Source: Terrabacter sp. 28
GTDB taxonomy: Bacteria; Actinomycetota; Actinomycetes; Actinomycetales; Dermatophilaceae
Length of the DNA stretch: 64,000 bases
Reading direction: 5' to 3'
Assembly: GCA_000955875.1 (NCBI GenBank)
Contig: JYOE01000021.1
Coordinates: 1-64,000, forward strand
This document shows positions 8,689 through 17,670 of this stretch, piece by piece. Below the pieces are notes generated by a model. It saw only the letters and a program-made list of their open reading frames with translations, searched no databases and was not told where the DNA came from. The position numbers were made by a program, and so were the translations under genes. Every line of letters starts with the position of its first letter. Position 1 is the first letter of the stretch.

Positions 8689-9565
8689 CGGCGCGCTCGT
8701 CAGGCGTGGAGTCGTAGCCGGCGGGCTCGAGACCGGCCCAGTCGGACTTCTCGGGACCGACCTGCTGGCCCTCAGGGCAGTGGGCCCGGAAGTCGCACCA
8801 GGAGCAGAGGGCCGAGGGCCGAGGCGCGAACCGGGTGGACTCGACCCCCACCTGCTTGAAGTCGGCATCGGCGCGGCGCAGGTCGGAGGCGATCGACTCG
8901 GCCTCTGCGACCTTGCGGGCGAGCGACTCGTCGGTGTGCTCGTGCACGGCGACGGTGCCCGAGGGGACGTGGTGCAGCTCGACCCGTCGGCACGGCCGGC
9001 GGAACATGCGCGCGGACGCGACGGCATACAGGGCCAGCGGGAGCGACGTGCGGGCGTCGTCGTCGGTGGGGACCTGGCGGCCGGTCTTGTAGTCGACGAC
9101 GACGAGCTCACCGTCGCGGTCGTCGAGGCGGTCGATGCGCCCGGTGATGGCGACCTCGTCGGTCTTGAGCGACACGCTGCGCTCGATGCCGACGGGCTGG
9201 TTGTCGCGGTCGCTGCGGCGCAGGTAGTCGGTGACGGCGTCACGCACCCGCAGCCGCCAGGCCACCGACTGCTCGGGGTCGCGGAAGCCGACGTCGATCC
9301 ACGACGTGCGCACGAGCTCGGCCACCCCTGCCGGCGTGCGCTGGGAGACGGGCAGGTCCCAGAAGTCGCGGAGCACGTTGTGGGTGGCGATGCCGACGGA
9401 GGTGTGCGCGCGCTGCGGCCGTGCCTGCGGGCGCGGGCGGTCGAGGTACTGCATGCGGTAGCGGCGCGGGCAGTCGAGGTAGGCCAGCAGCCGGGACGGC
9501 GAGCCGGAGTACAGCGGCGTGGGCATCCCCGCGAAGGTCGTCTGCTCAGCCGCGCCGGTCGTCAC
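8681..9565 (-). CDS. RecB-family PD-(D/E)XK nuclease with Fe-S cysteines
   Basis: A 294-residue single-domain exonuclease. The catalytic core is GRIDRLD followed by VVDYKTG near residues 140-165. A cysteine near residue 33 (YLDCPRRY) and three near 265-275 (CSWCDFRAHC) match the four-cysteine Fe-S clasp of AddB/Cas4-type nucleases. Similar single-domain proteins are widespread in actinobacteria and presumed to act in DNA repair. It is the first gene of a pair with the DinB-fold protein. Confidence 0.88.
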   Translation of the reverse strand: MTTGAAEQTTFAGMPTPLYSGSPSRLLAYLDCPRRYRMQYLDRPRPQARPQRAHTSVGIATHNVLRDFWDLPVSQRTPAGVAELVRTSWIDVGFRDPEQSVAWRLRVRDAVTDYLRRSDRDNQPVGIERSVSLKTDEVAITGRIDRLDDRDGELVVVDYKTGRQVPTDDDARTSLPLALYAVASARMFRRPCRRVELHHVPSGTVAVHEHTDESLARKVAEAESIASDLRRADADFKQVGVESTRFAPRPSALCSWCDFRAHCPEGQQVGPEKSDWAGLEPAGYDSTPDERADA

Positions 9566-9654
9566 GCCGACACCCTACGGCCCGGCACCGACACGGCGCG
9601 GGAGCCGTGCACACGCGTCCCCACCCGCCTGCCTGCGAGTCCCGGGCAGCCGTC

Positions 9655-10269
9655 TCAGCCCTGGCCGCTGACGAACGCGCGCACCGAGTCGGCCACCATC
9701 TGCACGGCGATGGCCGACAGCAGCAGGCCGGCGATGCGGGTCAGCAGCATCGTGCCGCTCTCGCGCAGCAGCCCGCGCACCCGGCCGGCGAAGCGCAGCA
9801 CGAGGTAGACGGCGAGCATGGCCGCGACGAGGGCGGCTCCCACGGCGACGTACTCCGCCGCGGTGTCGGAGCGCTGGACCGCGAGCATCGTCGCGACGAT
9901 GGCGCCCGGCCCCGCGAGCAGCGGGGTGCCGAGCGGCACGAGAGCGACGTTGACGCCGGCGTCGGCGAGCGAGTCGGACTCCTTGCCGGTCAGCAGCTCG
10001 AGCGCGACGAGGAGCAGCAGGAGCCCGCCGGCGCCCTGCAGGGCGGCGATCGAGATGTGCAGGTAGTCGAGGATGCTGCGGCCGAAGAGCGCGAACATGG
10101 CGATGACGAAGACGGCCACGAGAGAGGCGCGCCGGGCCGCCACGTTGCGCTGGACCTTCGTGAGCGACCCGGTGAGCGCGAGGAAGATCGGCACCGCGCC
10201 GGGCGGGTCGAGGATGACGATGAGGGTGATGAAGGTGCTGAGGAAGATGGTCGTGTCGAAGTAGCTCAC
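9655..10269 (-). CDS. MarC-family integral membrane protein
   Basis: A 204-residue protein with about six membrane segments and the MarC/UPF0056 signatures DPPGAVPIF near the start and PLGTPLLAGPGAI in the middle. The transported substrate is unknown; early links of MarC to antibiotic resistance were not upheld. The GTG start overlaps the TGA of the PHP gene (GTGA), so the two are translationally coupled. Confidence 0.88.
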   Translation of the reverse strand: MSYFDTTIFLSTFITLIVILDPPGAVPIFLALTGSLTKVQRNVAARRASLVAVFVIAMFALFGRSILDYLHISIAALQGAGGLLLLLVALELLTGKESDSLADAGVNVALVPLGTPLLAGPGAIVATMLAVQRSDTAAEYVAVGAALVAAMLAVYLVLRFAGRVRGLLRESGTMLLTRIAGLLLSAIAVQMVADSVRAFVSGQG

Positions 10270-11144
10270 GGCCTCAGCACCTCCGTGACGCCGCTCGAGG
10301 CCGCCTCGATGGCGTCGAGGACCTCCGGTGCCGTGGTGTTCTCGGCGAGGCGGTTGCGCTTGCCCTCGCCGTGGTAGTCGCTCGACCCCGTCAGCACCAG
10401 GCCCAGCCGGTCGGCGAGCGCCCTCGCCCGTTCGACCTCGGCAGGCCCGTGGTCCCGGTGGTACGCCTCGAGTCCGACGAGCCCGGCGGCAGCCATCCGC
10501 TCGATGAGCGCGTCGTCGAGGCCGCTCGACCGGGTGCGCGTGAACGGGTGGGCGACGACGGGCACGCCGCCCGCCGCCCGGACGAGCTCGACCGCCCGCA
10601 CCGGGTCGGGCGCGTAGTGCCCCACGTAGTACGGCGAGTCGTCGCCGAGCCACTCGCGGAACGCCTCGTCACGGTGCCGGATCGTCCCGTTCGCGATGAG
10701 CGCGTCGGCGATGTGGGGCCGCCCCGCGGTGGCGCCGGGGCCGACCTGGGCCAGCACCTCGGCATACGTCAGGGGTATGCCGTCGGCGGCCATGAGCGCG
10801 ACCATGCGTTCGAGCCGCGTCGACCGGGAGTCGCGGGCCCGCGCGAGCTCGTGTGTGAGGGGCGCGTCACCGGGGTCGGTGAGGTAGCCGAGCAGGTGGA
10901 TCGAGGTGTAGCGCCAGGCGCACGAGATCTCGATGCCGCGCACGAGGGTGATGCCGTGCCGACGTGCCGCGTCGGCAGCGTCGTCCCAGCCTGCGACCGT
11001 GTCGTGGTCGGTGATCGCGAGCACGTCGACGCCGGCGGTCGCCGCGGCGGCCACGAGCTCGTCGGGCGTCTCGGTACCGTCACTGACGCAGGAGTGCGCG
11101 TGCAGGTCGATGACGGGCCCCGCTCCTGCCCCTGTCGACGTCAC
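10266..11144 (-). CDS. PHP-domain phosphoesterase (RNase AM/TrpH-like)
   Basis: A 292-residue metal-dependent phosphoesterase. Metal ligands of the PHP barrel are visible in DLHAHSCVSDGT, ITDHDT, GIEIS, VVAHPF and SSDYHGEGK. E. coli TrpH/YciV (RNase AM) degrades short RNAs and trims rRNA 5' ends, and a comparable role is likely. The coding strand contains two facing CGGCATAC motifs 13 bases apart (10760-10782), one forcing the very rare Ile codon ATA. Confidence 0.88.
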   Translation of the reverse strand: MTSTGAGAGPVIDLHAHSCVSDGTETPDELVAAAATAGVDVLAITDHDTVAGWDDAADAARRHGITLVRGIEISCAWRYTSIHLLGYLTDPGDAPLTHELARARDSRSTRLERMVALMAADGIPLTYAEVLAQVGPGATAGRPHIADALIANGTIRHRDEAFREWLGDDSPYYVGHYAPDPVRAVELVRAAGGVPVVAHPFTRTRSSGLDDALIERMAAAGLVGLEAYHRDHGPAEVERARALADRLGLVLTGSSDYHGEGKRNRLAENTTAPEVLDAIEAASSGVTEVLRP

Positions 11145-11192
11145 GCCCCAAGACTAGGGCTGGGTCAGCTCACACCCAGCCCCACTCCCCCG

Positions 11193-11262
11193 CAACACAC
11201 CCGGCATCAGTCGTCGCACACCGGTTGCAACCCACCGGGTCTGACCGCTTCCGGGTGTGTTG
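11193..11262. repeat. 70-bp hairpin repeat element, copy 2
   Basis: Same architecture as copy 1: CAACACACCCGG arm, 28-base centre containing TGCAACC at the same offset (here inside the palindrome GGTTGCAACC), and closing arm TGACCGCTTCCGGGTGTGTTG split over 11242-11262. The left arm has diverged near its inner end. It lies just past the stop of the DUF559-type gene. Confidence 0.85.
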
Positions 11263-11317
11263 CGGGGTGGTGGTGCGGTCCCGGTGCGAGGCGCCTGCGG
11301 GGGTCGTGCGGTTCGCG

Positions 11318-12259
11318 TCATCCGGTGCGAGGTGACGGCCGAGCGGCGCGGAGCCTCGCGCCGAGGATCCCCGGACGGGCCAGCTCGTCCCAGACCACAC
11401 GCTCGAACGGGTAGCCGAGCCGGCGCACCCGGTCCTCGCGTCTTTTCTCGAGCCACACCACCTCGCCGGGGTCGGCCGCCCCCGCATCGACGTCGTCGCG
11501 CGATCTCCCGTACTTGACGCGACCGTCGAACTCGAGGACCACGCCCTCGACCAGGAAGTCGACCCGGGCGAGGAACTCGCCGCGTGCGTCTTCGATGACG
11601 ACTTGGCTGTCGTGCGCCAGACCGAGGTCGTCGAGGATGAGGCGCGTCCGGGACTCGCCCACGGACTCGGAACGCCCGTCCATCGCGAGGACCGCGTCCA
11701 GTGCTCGGCCACGGCCCTGATGGGGCGAGACCGGCGCCGCCTCGGCCATGAGCGCCTCAGGTGTCACCAGGCCTGCACGCAGTGCGGCATCGCCGGCGAC
11801 CACGGCGCACTCGCGGCCCATCGTGAGCGCGTTGCGAACGACGGAGCGCGCGACTGACACCGTCGCCACCCCGTCGACCTGCGACGTCTCGACGCCCGCT
11901 CCGGGGTGCAGGTGGAGGCCACTGCGAGCCGTGATCTGGCGGACGTCGGAGACGAGGTCGAACCGGCGTCTGTCGTGGCCCCACAGGGGCAGCCGGCGCA
12001 GGGCCAGTGCCGCATGGTGGCTGACGGCGTCAGCGGGCCGGGGCCGCGCCACTGCAAGCACCGCGAGGCGGTATCTCTCGTCGACGTCGGCAGCCGACCA
12101 CGACGCTCCGTCGACATAGGCACCGCGGCGCACCCGGACGAGCTCGCGGCGCGCGACCGCGCGCCGCAGTGCCAGATGGTCCGTGCCGACGGCAAGGGCC
12201 TCGGCAGCCGACACGACGCCGTGCTGGAAGCCGAGCAACGCGTGAAGTCGAGGGTTCAT
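11318..12259 (-). CDS. AbiEi-like winged-helix plus DUF559 nuclease-fold protein
   Basis: A 313-residue protein common in actinobacterial accessory DNA. The N-terminal part (GVVSAAEALAVG, then VRRGAYVD) resembles the AbiEi antitoxin winged-helix domain. The C-terminal part (ESRTRLILDDLGL, RVDFLVEGVVLEFDG, KRREDRVRRLGYPFERVVWDEL) has the spaced E-D-E-K pattern of DUF559, a Vsr/PD-(D/E)XK-like fold. No toxin gene is adjacent. The same 70-bp hairpin element lies just beyond both ends, so the gene may be a recombined cassette. A function in nucleic-acid cleavage is inferred only. Confidence 0.7.
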   Translation of the reverse strand: MNPRLHALLGFQHGVVSAAEALAVGTDHLALRRAVARRELVRVRRGAYVDGASWSAADVDERYRLAVLAVARPRPADAVSHHAALALRRLPLWGHDRRRFDLVSDVRQITARSGLHLHPGAGVETSQVDGVATVSVARSVVRNALTMGRECAVVAGDAALRAGLVTPEALMAEAAPVSPHQGRGRALDAVLAMDGRSESVGESRTRLILDDLGLAHDSQVVIEDARGEFLARVDFLVEGVVLEFDGRVKYGRSRDDVDAGAADPGEVVWLEKRREDRVRRLGYPFERVVWDELARPGILGARLRAARPSPRTG

Positions 12260-12362
12260 GGGCCGACACTCGGCGGCATACGCACTCGGGGGAAGCGTTC
12301 ACCGCGCCCCTGTGGAGGGTCGCCGGGAGCCCAGCGGGGCTGTGGACGGCCATCCCTGAGCC

Positions 12363-12432
12363 GAACACATCCGGTAACAGTCAGCTCGGCGCTGTTGCAG
12401 CACCGTCGTAATGACCGTTACCGGGTGTGTTG
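12363..12432. repeat. 70-bp hairpin repeat element, copy 3
   Basis: The third copy is again exactly 70 bases. The left arm begins GAACACATCCGGTAACAGTCA split over 12363-12383, and the right arm TGACCGTTACCGGGTGTGTTG spans 12412-12432. The centre has TGCAGCA where the others have TGCAACC. It sits between the DUF559-type gene and the MaoC gene. The rest of 12260-12462 holds one CGGCATAC motif. Confidence 0.85.
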
Positions 12433-12462
12433 CGGGGTCGGAGGGGTGGGCAGCCGCTGGGG

Positions 12463-13005
12463 TCAGGCGGGCGTCGCTGCGTCGGGGCCGGGCCAGTTGC
12501 GGTCGGGCACCGGCACCGGTCGGCCGGGCTGCTCGCCACCCCGCGCCTCGAGGTAGCTCTCCTTGGGCACCATCACCTTGCGCCGGAAGATGCAGACCAC
12601 CGTGCCGTCCTGCTTGTAGCCGATCGTCTCGACGTGCACGACGCCACGGTCGTCCTTGGACGTCGACTCCCACTTGTCGAGCACGCGCGTCTCTCCGTAG
12701 AGGGTGTCGCCGTGGAAGGTCGGGGCGACGTGGCGCAGCGACTCGATCTCGAGGTTCGCGATGGCCTTGCCGGAGATGTCGGGCACCGACATGCCGAGCA
12801 GGATCGAGTAGACGTAGTTGCCGACGACGACGTTCTGGCCGAACTGCGTGGTCTCCCCGGCGTAGTGCGTGTCGAGGTGCAGTGGATGGTGGTTCATCGT
12901 CAGCAGGCAGAAGAGGTGGTCGTCGTACTCGGTGACCGTCTTCCCGGGCCAGTGCTTGTAGACCGCCCCGACCTCGAACTCCTCATAGCTGCGCCCGAAC
13001 TGCAT
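12463..13005 (-). CDS. MaoC-family (R)-hydratase, mesaconyl-CoA hydratase type
   Basis: A 180-residue hot-dog-fold hydratase. From memory it strongly resembles the MaoC protein encoded with crotonyl-CoA carboxylase/reductase in Streptomyces, which hydrates mesaconyl-CoA in the ethylmalonyl-CoA pathway. Characteristic stretches are YKHWPGKTVTEYDDHLFC, GQNVVVGNYVYSILLGMS and SLRHVAPTFHGDT. The ATG is preceded by GGAGGAG. The pathway assignment rests on family similarity and on related enzymes at 18.3 and 29-31 kb, but the reductase and mutase genes are not in this window. Confidence 0.82.
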   Translation of the reverse strand: MQFGRSYEEFEVGAVYKHWPGKTVTEYDDHLFCLLTMNHHPLHLDTHYAGETTQFGQNVVVGNYVYSILLGMSVPDISGKAIANLEIESLRHVAPTFHGDTLYGETRVLDKWESTSKDDRGVVHVETIGYKQDGTVVCIFRRKVMVPKESYLEARGGEQPGRPVPVPDRNWPGPDAATPA

Positions 13006-13100
13006 CCCAACTCCTCCGACCTACGACACGCGAAAAGCCAACGGCTCCCAGCCTGCCCGAGCACACGGCCCACGACCACGGGCGTATGCCGTGTGCTTGC

Positions 13101-14681
13101 TCACGGTCGGTCCGTGACCTCCGCGGCCGGCTCGTCGACGACCGCGTCATCCAGCGCCGACGCGGCCTCGAGCTCGACCATGTCGGAGAGGACCGGCGCC
13201 GACGAGAGCGTCGCGTCCGGCACCGGGTCCACCGGCAGGGTCGCCCCGGCGGCCGGCCGGGGGCGTACGCCCTGCGAGCGGGCGACGAGCAGCCCGGCGA
13301 AGTACGTGCCGAGCGACACCCCGGCGGCGAGCCCGAGCCCGAGCCCGAAGGCCTGGAGCAGGGTCGGCACCCCGAGCGCGAAGCCGTTGCCGTCGGGGTT
13401 GGTGACGAGCTGCGAGATGCCCTCGTAGGCCATGCGCCCCGGCAGCAGCGGCACGATCGCGGCGGTCGTGACGGCGAGCGCCGAGATGGTGAGGCGCTTG
13501 GCGACGAGGCGCGACGCGAAACCGACGACGAGCGCGGCCAGCGCCGACCCCGTCACGGCACCGAGCTGCAGCGCCCGCTCACCGACGGCGAGGATCGCCC
13601 AACCGAGCCCACCCGCGATGCCGGCGACGGCGACGGCCCGGCCGCTCGCGTACGACATGACGGCGAAGGCGACCGAGATCACGACGGCACAGACGATCTG
13701 CACGCCCACGTCGTCGGTGAGCAGCGTCTGCGAGCTGATCGCGATCGGGTAGTCGAGCCGCTTGCCGAGCGACAGCACGATCGAGATGCCGACGGCGATG
13801 CCGAGCGAGAGCACGACGACCTCGAACGCCCGCGCCCCGGCGGTGACGTAGTAGCCCTCGAGCGCGTCCTCCGCCGCCCCCACGACCGACAGGCCGGCGA
13901 GGAGGAGCACGATCCCCGACGCCACGACGAGAGACGGCGAGACGCTGCCGAAGAAGGTGACTCCGGCGGACTGCGCGACGACGACGAGGGTCGCGACGGC
14001 CGTCGGGATGGCTGCGGCGACGATCTGGGCGAAGAACGCCGCGACACCGGCACCCGTGAGCCAGTTGAGCACCCGGCCCACGATCGTGGCCGTGACGAAG
14101 CTGAGCGCGACGATGAAGACGCCCGCCCCGACGAGCGCGGCAGCCCCGGCCGCCAGCGCCCCGCCGGCGACAGCGACGAGCCAGCGCCGGTACGGGTGCG
14201 GCGCGGTGATGACCGCGTCGAAGCGCACCCGCGCCTCCTCGACGGGCACGGGGTCCTGCGACAGGTCGACGATGAGCCCGCGCAGCCGCTCGAGGCGCGT
14301 GTAGTCCTGCACGCGGAACCGCACGATGCGCAGCACGGTGATCGGGTCGGCGTTCGGGCCGCGGTGGTAGGAGACGGTGACCGAGGTGTAGGTGACGTCG
14401 ACGTGCACCGAGCTGAGGCCGTACGCCTTCGTCAGCGTGAGCACGGTCGCGGTGACGTCCGCCGCCGCCGCACCGGTCGCGATCATCGCGACGCCCGCCC
14501 GCATCGCGAGGTCGATGACGGCCAGGGCCGTGTGGGAGTCGACACCGTCGGGCGTGGTCCAGATCGGGATCTCGTCGGTCGGCGGCCCGCTCGGCCGCAT
14601 GGCGCGGCGGGTGCTCGCTCGCAGCGACGGCAGCGTGCGGTGGGCGGTGGTCGGCCGGGACGTTCGCTCGGTGGGGGCCAC
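13101..14681 (-). CDS. ThrE-type threonine/serine exporter
   Basis: A 526-residue membrane protein with the ThrE layout: a soluble N-terminal domain of about 180 residues (SHTALAVIDLAMRAGVAM, then SSVHVDVTYTSVTVSYHRG) followed by about ten membrane segments with GRMAYEGISQLV near the end. Corynebacterium ThrE exports threonine and serine. GTG at 14681 is chosen because GGGGG and a TACAGT box lie just upstream; a downstream ATG (MRPSGPP) is possible. The N-terminal 30 residues are low complexity. Confidence 0.85.
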   Translation of the reverse strand: MAPTERTSRPTTAHRTLPSLRASTRRAMRPSGPPTDEIPIWTTPDGVDSHTALAVIDLAMRAGVAMIATGAAAADVTATVLTLTKAYGLSSVHVDVTYTSVTVSYHRGPNADPITVLRIVRFRVQDYTRLERLRGLIVDLSQDPVPVEEARVRFDAVITAPHPYRRWLVAVAGGALAAGAAALVGAGVFIVALSFVTATIVGRVLNWLTGAGVAAFFAQIVAAAIPTAVATLVVVAQSAGVTFFGSVSPSLVVASGIVLLLAGLSVVGAAEDALEGYYVTAGARAFEVVVLSLGIAVGISIVLSLGKRLDYPIAISSQTLLTDDVGVQIVCAVVISVAFAVMSYASGRAVAVAGIAGGLGWAILAVGERALQLGAVTGSALAALVVGFASRLVAKRLTISALAVTTAAIVPLLPGRMAYEGISQLVTNPDGNGFALGVPTLLQAFGLGLGLAAGVSLGTYFAGLLVARSQGVRPRPAAGATLPVDPVPDATLSSAPVLSDMVELEAASALDDAVVDEPAAEVTDRP

Positions 14682-14831
14682 CCCCAGACTGTATGCCGGG
14701 GCGTTCCCGAGGCCGGTACCCCCGAGGGGTCTCCGGAGCCTGCGCCGAGGCGGGCGGGCAGGCATCCCGGGGGCGGCGCCGGCCCGGAAACCGGGTTCGG
14801 CGGCCCTGTCGCTTCGTGACACGATGGCTCG

Positions 14832-16382
14832 GTGATGAGTGAAGAGCAGAAGGCCTCTCCGAGCCGCAAGGGCCCCACGACCGACGAGTTCCGGGCGTTC
14901 GTCGCAACCGGCTGGGCGCCCCGCAGCACCGGGGTGACCCCTCGGGCCGAGGTCGCCGACCACGCCGCCCGCCGCCGCGAGGCCGTGAGCGCGGCCTTCC
15001 CGGGCGAGCGCCTCGTCGTGCCGGCCGGCGGCCTCAAGGTGCGCAGCAACGACACCGACTACGTCTTCCGCCCGCACAGCGCCTTCGCCCACCTCACCGG
15101 CCTCGGCAGCGACCGCGAGCCCGACGCCGTGCTCGTCCTCGAGCCCCGGCAGGGCGGAGCCGACGGGGCCGGCGACCAGGCCGGTCACGAGGCCGTCCTC
15201 TACTTCCGGCCGCTCGCCGAGCGCGACACCGAGGAGTTCTTCGGCGACTCGCGCTACGGCGAGTTCTGGGTGGGCGCGCGCCCGACCCTGGCCGACATCG
15301 AGTCCGAGCTGGGCCTCACCGCCCGCCACATCGACGAGTTCTCCGACGCCGTGGGCAAGGACGCGGGCGAGGTGACGGTCCGGGTCGTGCGTGACGCCGA
15401 CGCCGAGGTCGCCGCTCGGGTCGACCGGGCCCGCACCGCCGTCGCCGAGGCCCAGGACGCCACCGAGGCCGAGACCCGCGCCGACCGTCAGCGCGAGGCC
15501 GACGAGCAGCTCGCCCACTTCCTCTCGACACTGCGCCTCGTCAAGGACGAGTGGGAGGTCGAGCAGATGCGCGACGCCGTCGACGGCACCCACAAGGGCT
15601 TCGACGCCGTCATCGCCGACCTGCCCGAGGCGGTCCGTCGCGGCCGCGGCGAGCGTTGGGTCGAGGGCATCTTCGGCCTGCACGCGCGCCACCACGGCAA
15701 CGGCGTCGGCTACGACTCGATCTGCGCCAGCGGCGACCACGCCAACACGCTGCACTGGATCAAGAACACCGGCGACATCAGGGACGGCGACCTGCTCCTG
15801 CTCGACGCCGGCGTCGAGGTCGACTCGCTCTTCACCGCCGACATCACCCGTACCCTGCCGGTCAGCGGCACGTTCACCGACGCCCAGCGCAAGATCTACG
15901 ACGCCGTCTACGCCGCCCAGGAAGCCGGCATCGCGGCCTGCAAGCCGGGCAACAAGTTCAGCGACGTGCACGCCGCCGCGATCCGCGTCATCGCCGAGCA
16001 CCTGCACGAGTGGGGCCTGCTGCCCGAGGGCGTCGACGTCGAGGGCACCCTCGACGCCGAGCACGGGCAGTACCACCGCCGCTGGATGGTGCACGGCACG
16101 AGCCACCACCTCGGCCTCGACGTGCACGACTGCGCGCTCGCCACCCGCGAGGAGTACTCCGACGCCGAGCTCAAGCCGGGCATGGTCCTCACGGTCGAGC
16201 CGGGCCTCTACTTCAAGGCCGACGACGAGCTGGTGCCCGACGAGCTGCGCGGCAACGGGGTGCGCATCGAGGACGACATCCTCATCACCGACGACGGCTG
16301 CGAGAACCTCTCGGCAGCGATGCCGCGCAGTAGCGCCGACGTCGAGGCCTGGATCGCCCGCATCTGGGCCGAGCGCGGCTAG
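14832..16382 (+). CDS. Aminopeptidase P (Xaa-Pro aminopeptidase, M24B)
   Basis: A 516-residue metallopeptidase that removes an N-terminal residue ahead of proline. An AMP_N domain fills the first 200 residues. The pita-bread catalytic domain shows the metal ligands in LLLDAGVEVDSLFTADITRT (two Asp), the His of GTSHHLGLDVHD, the Glu of VLTVEPGLY and the Glu of RIEDDILIT. GTG 14832 is directly followed by ATG 14835 and either may start. Its stop overlaps the stop of the convergent lipoprotein gene by 4 bases. Confidence 0.93.
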   Translation: MMSEEQKASPSRKGPTTDEFRAFVATGWAPRSTGVTPRAEVADHAARRREAVSAAFPGERLVVPAGGLKVRSNDTDYVFRPHSAFAHLTGLGSDREPDAVLVLEPRQGGADGAGDQAGHEAVLYFRPLAERDTEEFFGDSRYGEFWVGARPTLADIESELGLTARHIDEFSDAVGKDAGEVTVRVVRDADAEVAARVDRARTAVAEAQDATEAETRADRQREADEQLAHFLSTLRLVKDEWEVEQMRDAVDGTHKGFDAVIADLPEAVRRGRGERWVEGIFGLHARHHGNGVGYDSICASGDHANTLHWIKNTGDIRDGDLLLLDAGVEVDSLFTADITRTLPVSGTFTDAQRKIYDAVYAAQEAGIAACKPGNKFSDVHAAAIRVIAEHLHEWGLLPEGVDVEGTLDAEHGQYHRRWMVHGTSHHLGLDVHDCALATREEYSDAELKPGMVLTVEPGLYFKADDELVPDELRGNGVRIEDDILITDDGCENLSAAMPRSSADVEAWIARIWAERG

Positions 16383-17581
16383 GGGGTCGTCGGGAGGTCT
16401 GCCGGCGGGGTCGGTGGCGTCGGCAGGATGCCCGTGCCGGGACTGCCGCCCACGCCGCCGCCCGTCGAACCCGGCACCTCCGTCGGCTGGTCGGGCGCCG
16501 GCACCGGCAGGGGTGCCGGGCCGACCGACCCGTCGGACGAGACCGAGCCGTCCGGGTCGGGCCCGGGGATCGGCGGGCTCCACCGCTCGACGAGGTCGAC
16601 GAGCCCACCGGCGTCGGCGCTCTCGAGGTTGGAGCCCAGCACCGCCGGGTCACAGTCCGGGTCGACGTTCACCTGGGCGGCCGGCCCGACGGCATACCGG
16701 AGCACGAGGGTGAAGCGCCGGTCCGATGCGCCGCCCGAGCCCTGGCAGGTCCGGCCCGTAGGGCGCGTGGGCAGCCCCCGGAGAGCCGCGACCACCTCCG
16801 CCGAGCGGGCGGCGTCGAACGTGGTGGGCCGGATCGACCCGTCGGCCGCCTGGCGGCAGACGACCACGGCCGGCGCGCCCTCGGGCGCGAGCAGCCGGTC
16901 GTCACCGAGCCGCCCCCATGACCGCGCGCGGCACGACCCCCCGGTCCCGGGCGGCCGGGACGTCGCGCCGAAGATGGCGTCGAGCTCGACGCCGAGCGGG
17001 GCACCGGAGACGAAGTCGCCGTTCGTCGCCGTCGAGCAGGCGTTCGCGTCGCCCTTGGCGGCCACCCAGACGATCGCGTCACCGTAGGCGGCCCCGACGA
17101 GGTATGCCGTCTCGTTGCCGGCCATGGCCGTGCACGCCCGCGGCTGCTGGTTCAAGCGCGGCGCCCAGGTCATCGACTCGACGACCGCGGAGCGCTGCGC
17201 CTGGGTCGCCACGGCACGCTTCTCCAGCGGGAACGGCGCCGTGAGCGGCGTGGTCGCACTGACGTCCATGACGGGGTAGCTGCAGACGACGAGCGAGACC
17301 GGCGGACGCTGCGGGAGCAGCCGCGCCGGCCCGTAGACCCCTTGCGGCTTCTCCGGAACGGTGGTGCCCAGCGAGTCCTTCAGCGAGGCCGGGCACTCGA
17401 GCGCGCCGTCGGCCGCCACGGGCTGGCTCGTCAGGGGCCGAGCGACCGTGGTCGGGCCACCCGTCGGGCCCTCGAACGCCGTGTTGCCGCAACCCGCCGG
17501 CGACAGCGCGACCAGCGGCGCGAGCACAGCGGCCGCCAGGGCGGGGCGCACGGCATACGGGAAGGGCTTGCGAGCCGGCAT
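16379..17581 (-). CDS. Putative secreted lipoprotein, unknown function
   Basis: A 400-residue exported protein. The start at 17581 is preceded by GAAGGAG eight bases away and gives a clean signal peptide ending in SPAGCGN, a plausible though atypical lipobox. The mature part has several cysteines, probably forming disulfides (for example YPV after SLVVC, and RACTAMAGN), and a low-complexity Pro/Gly/Ser tail. I do not recognise a catalytic domain. It is single, convergent with aminopeptidase P. Confidence 0.7.
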   Translation of the reverse strand: MPARKPFPYAVRPALAAAVLAPLVALSPAGCGNTAFEGPTGGPTTVARPLTSQPVAADGALECPASLKDSLGTTVPEKPQGVYGPARLLPQRPPVSLVVCSYPVMDVSATTPLTAPFPLEKRAVATQAQRSAVVESMTWAPRLNQQPRACTAMAGNETAYLVGAAYGDAIVWVAAKGDANACSTATNGDFVSGAPLGVELDAIFGATSRPPGTGGSCRARSWGRLGDDRLLAPEGAPAVVVCRQAADGSIRPTTFDAARSAEVVAALRGLPTRPTGRTCQGSGGASDRRFTLVLRYAVGPAAQVNVDPDCDPAVLGSNLESADAGGLVDLVERWSPPIPGPDPDGSVSSDGSVGPAPLPVPAPDQPTEVPGSTGGGVGGSPGTGILPTPPTPPADLPTTP

Positions 17582-17670
17582 GGCGTGCTCCTTCGTCGGG
17601 TCCGTCATCCGATAGGACACGCGGTCGCACCCGTTCGTTGCAGCCGGCGGACGGCGAAGGTGGGGCCGGT

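Noticed and set aside
5834..12432. 70-bp elements as CRISPR repeats or attachment sites
   Set aside because: They are kilobases apart, not in an array, have no spacers, and no integrase is present.
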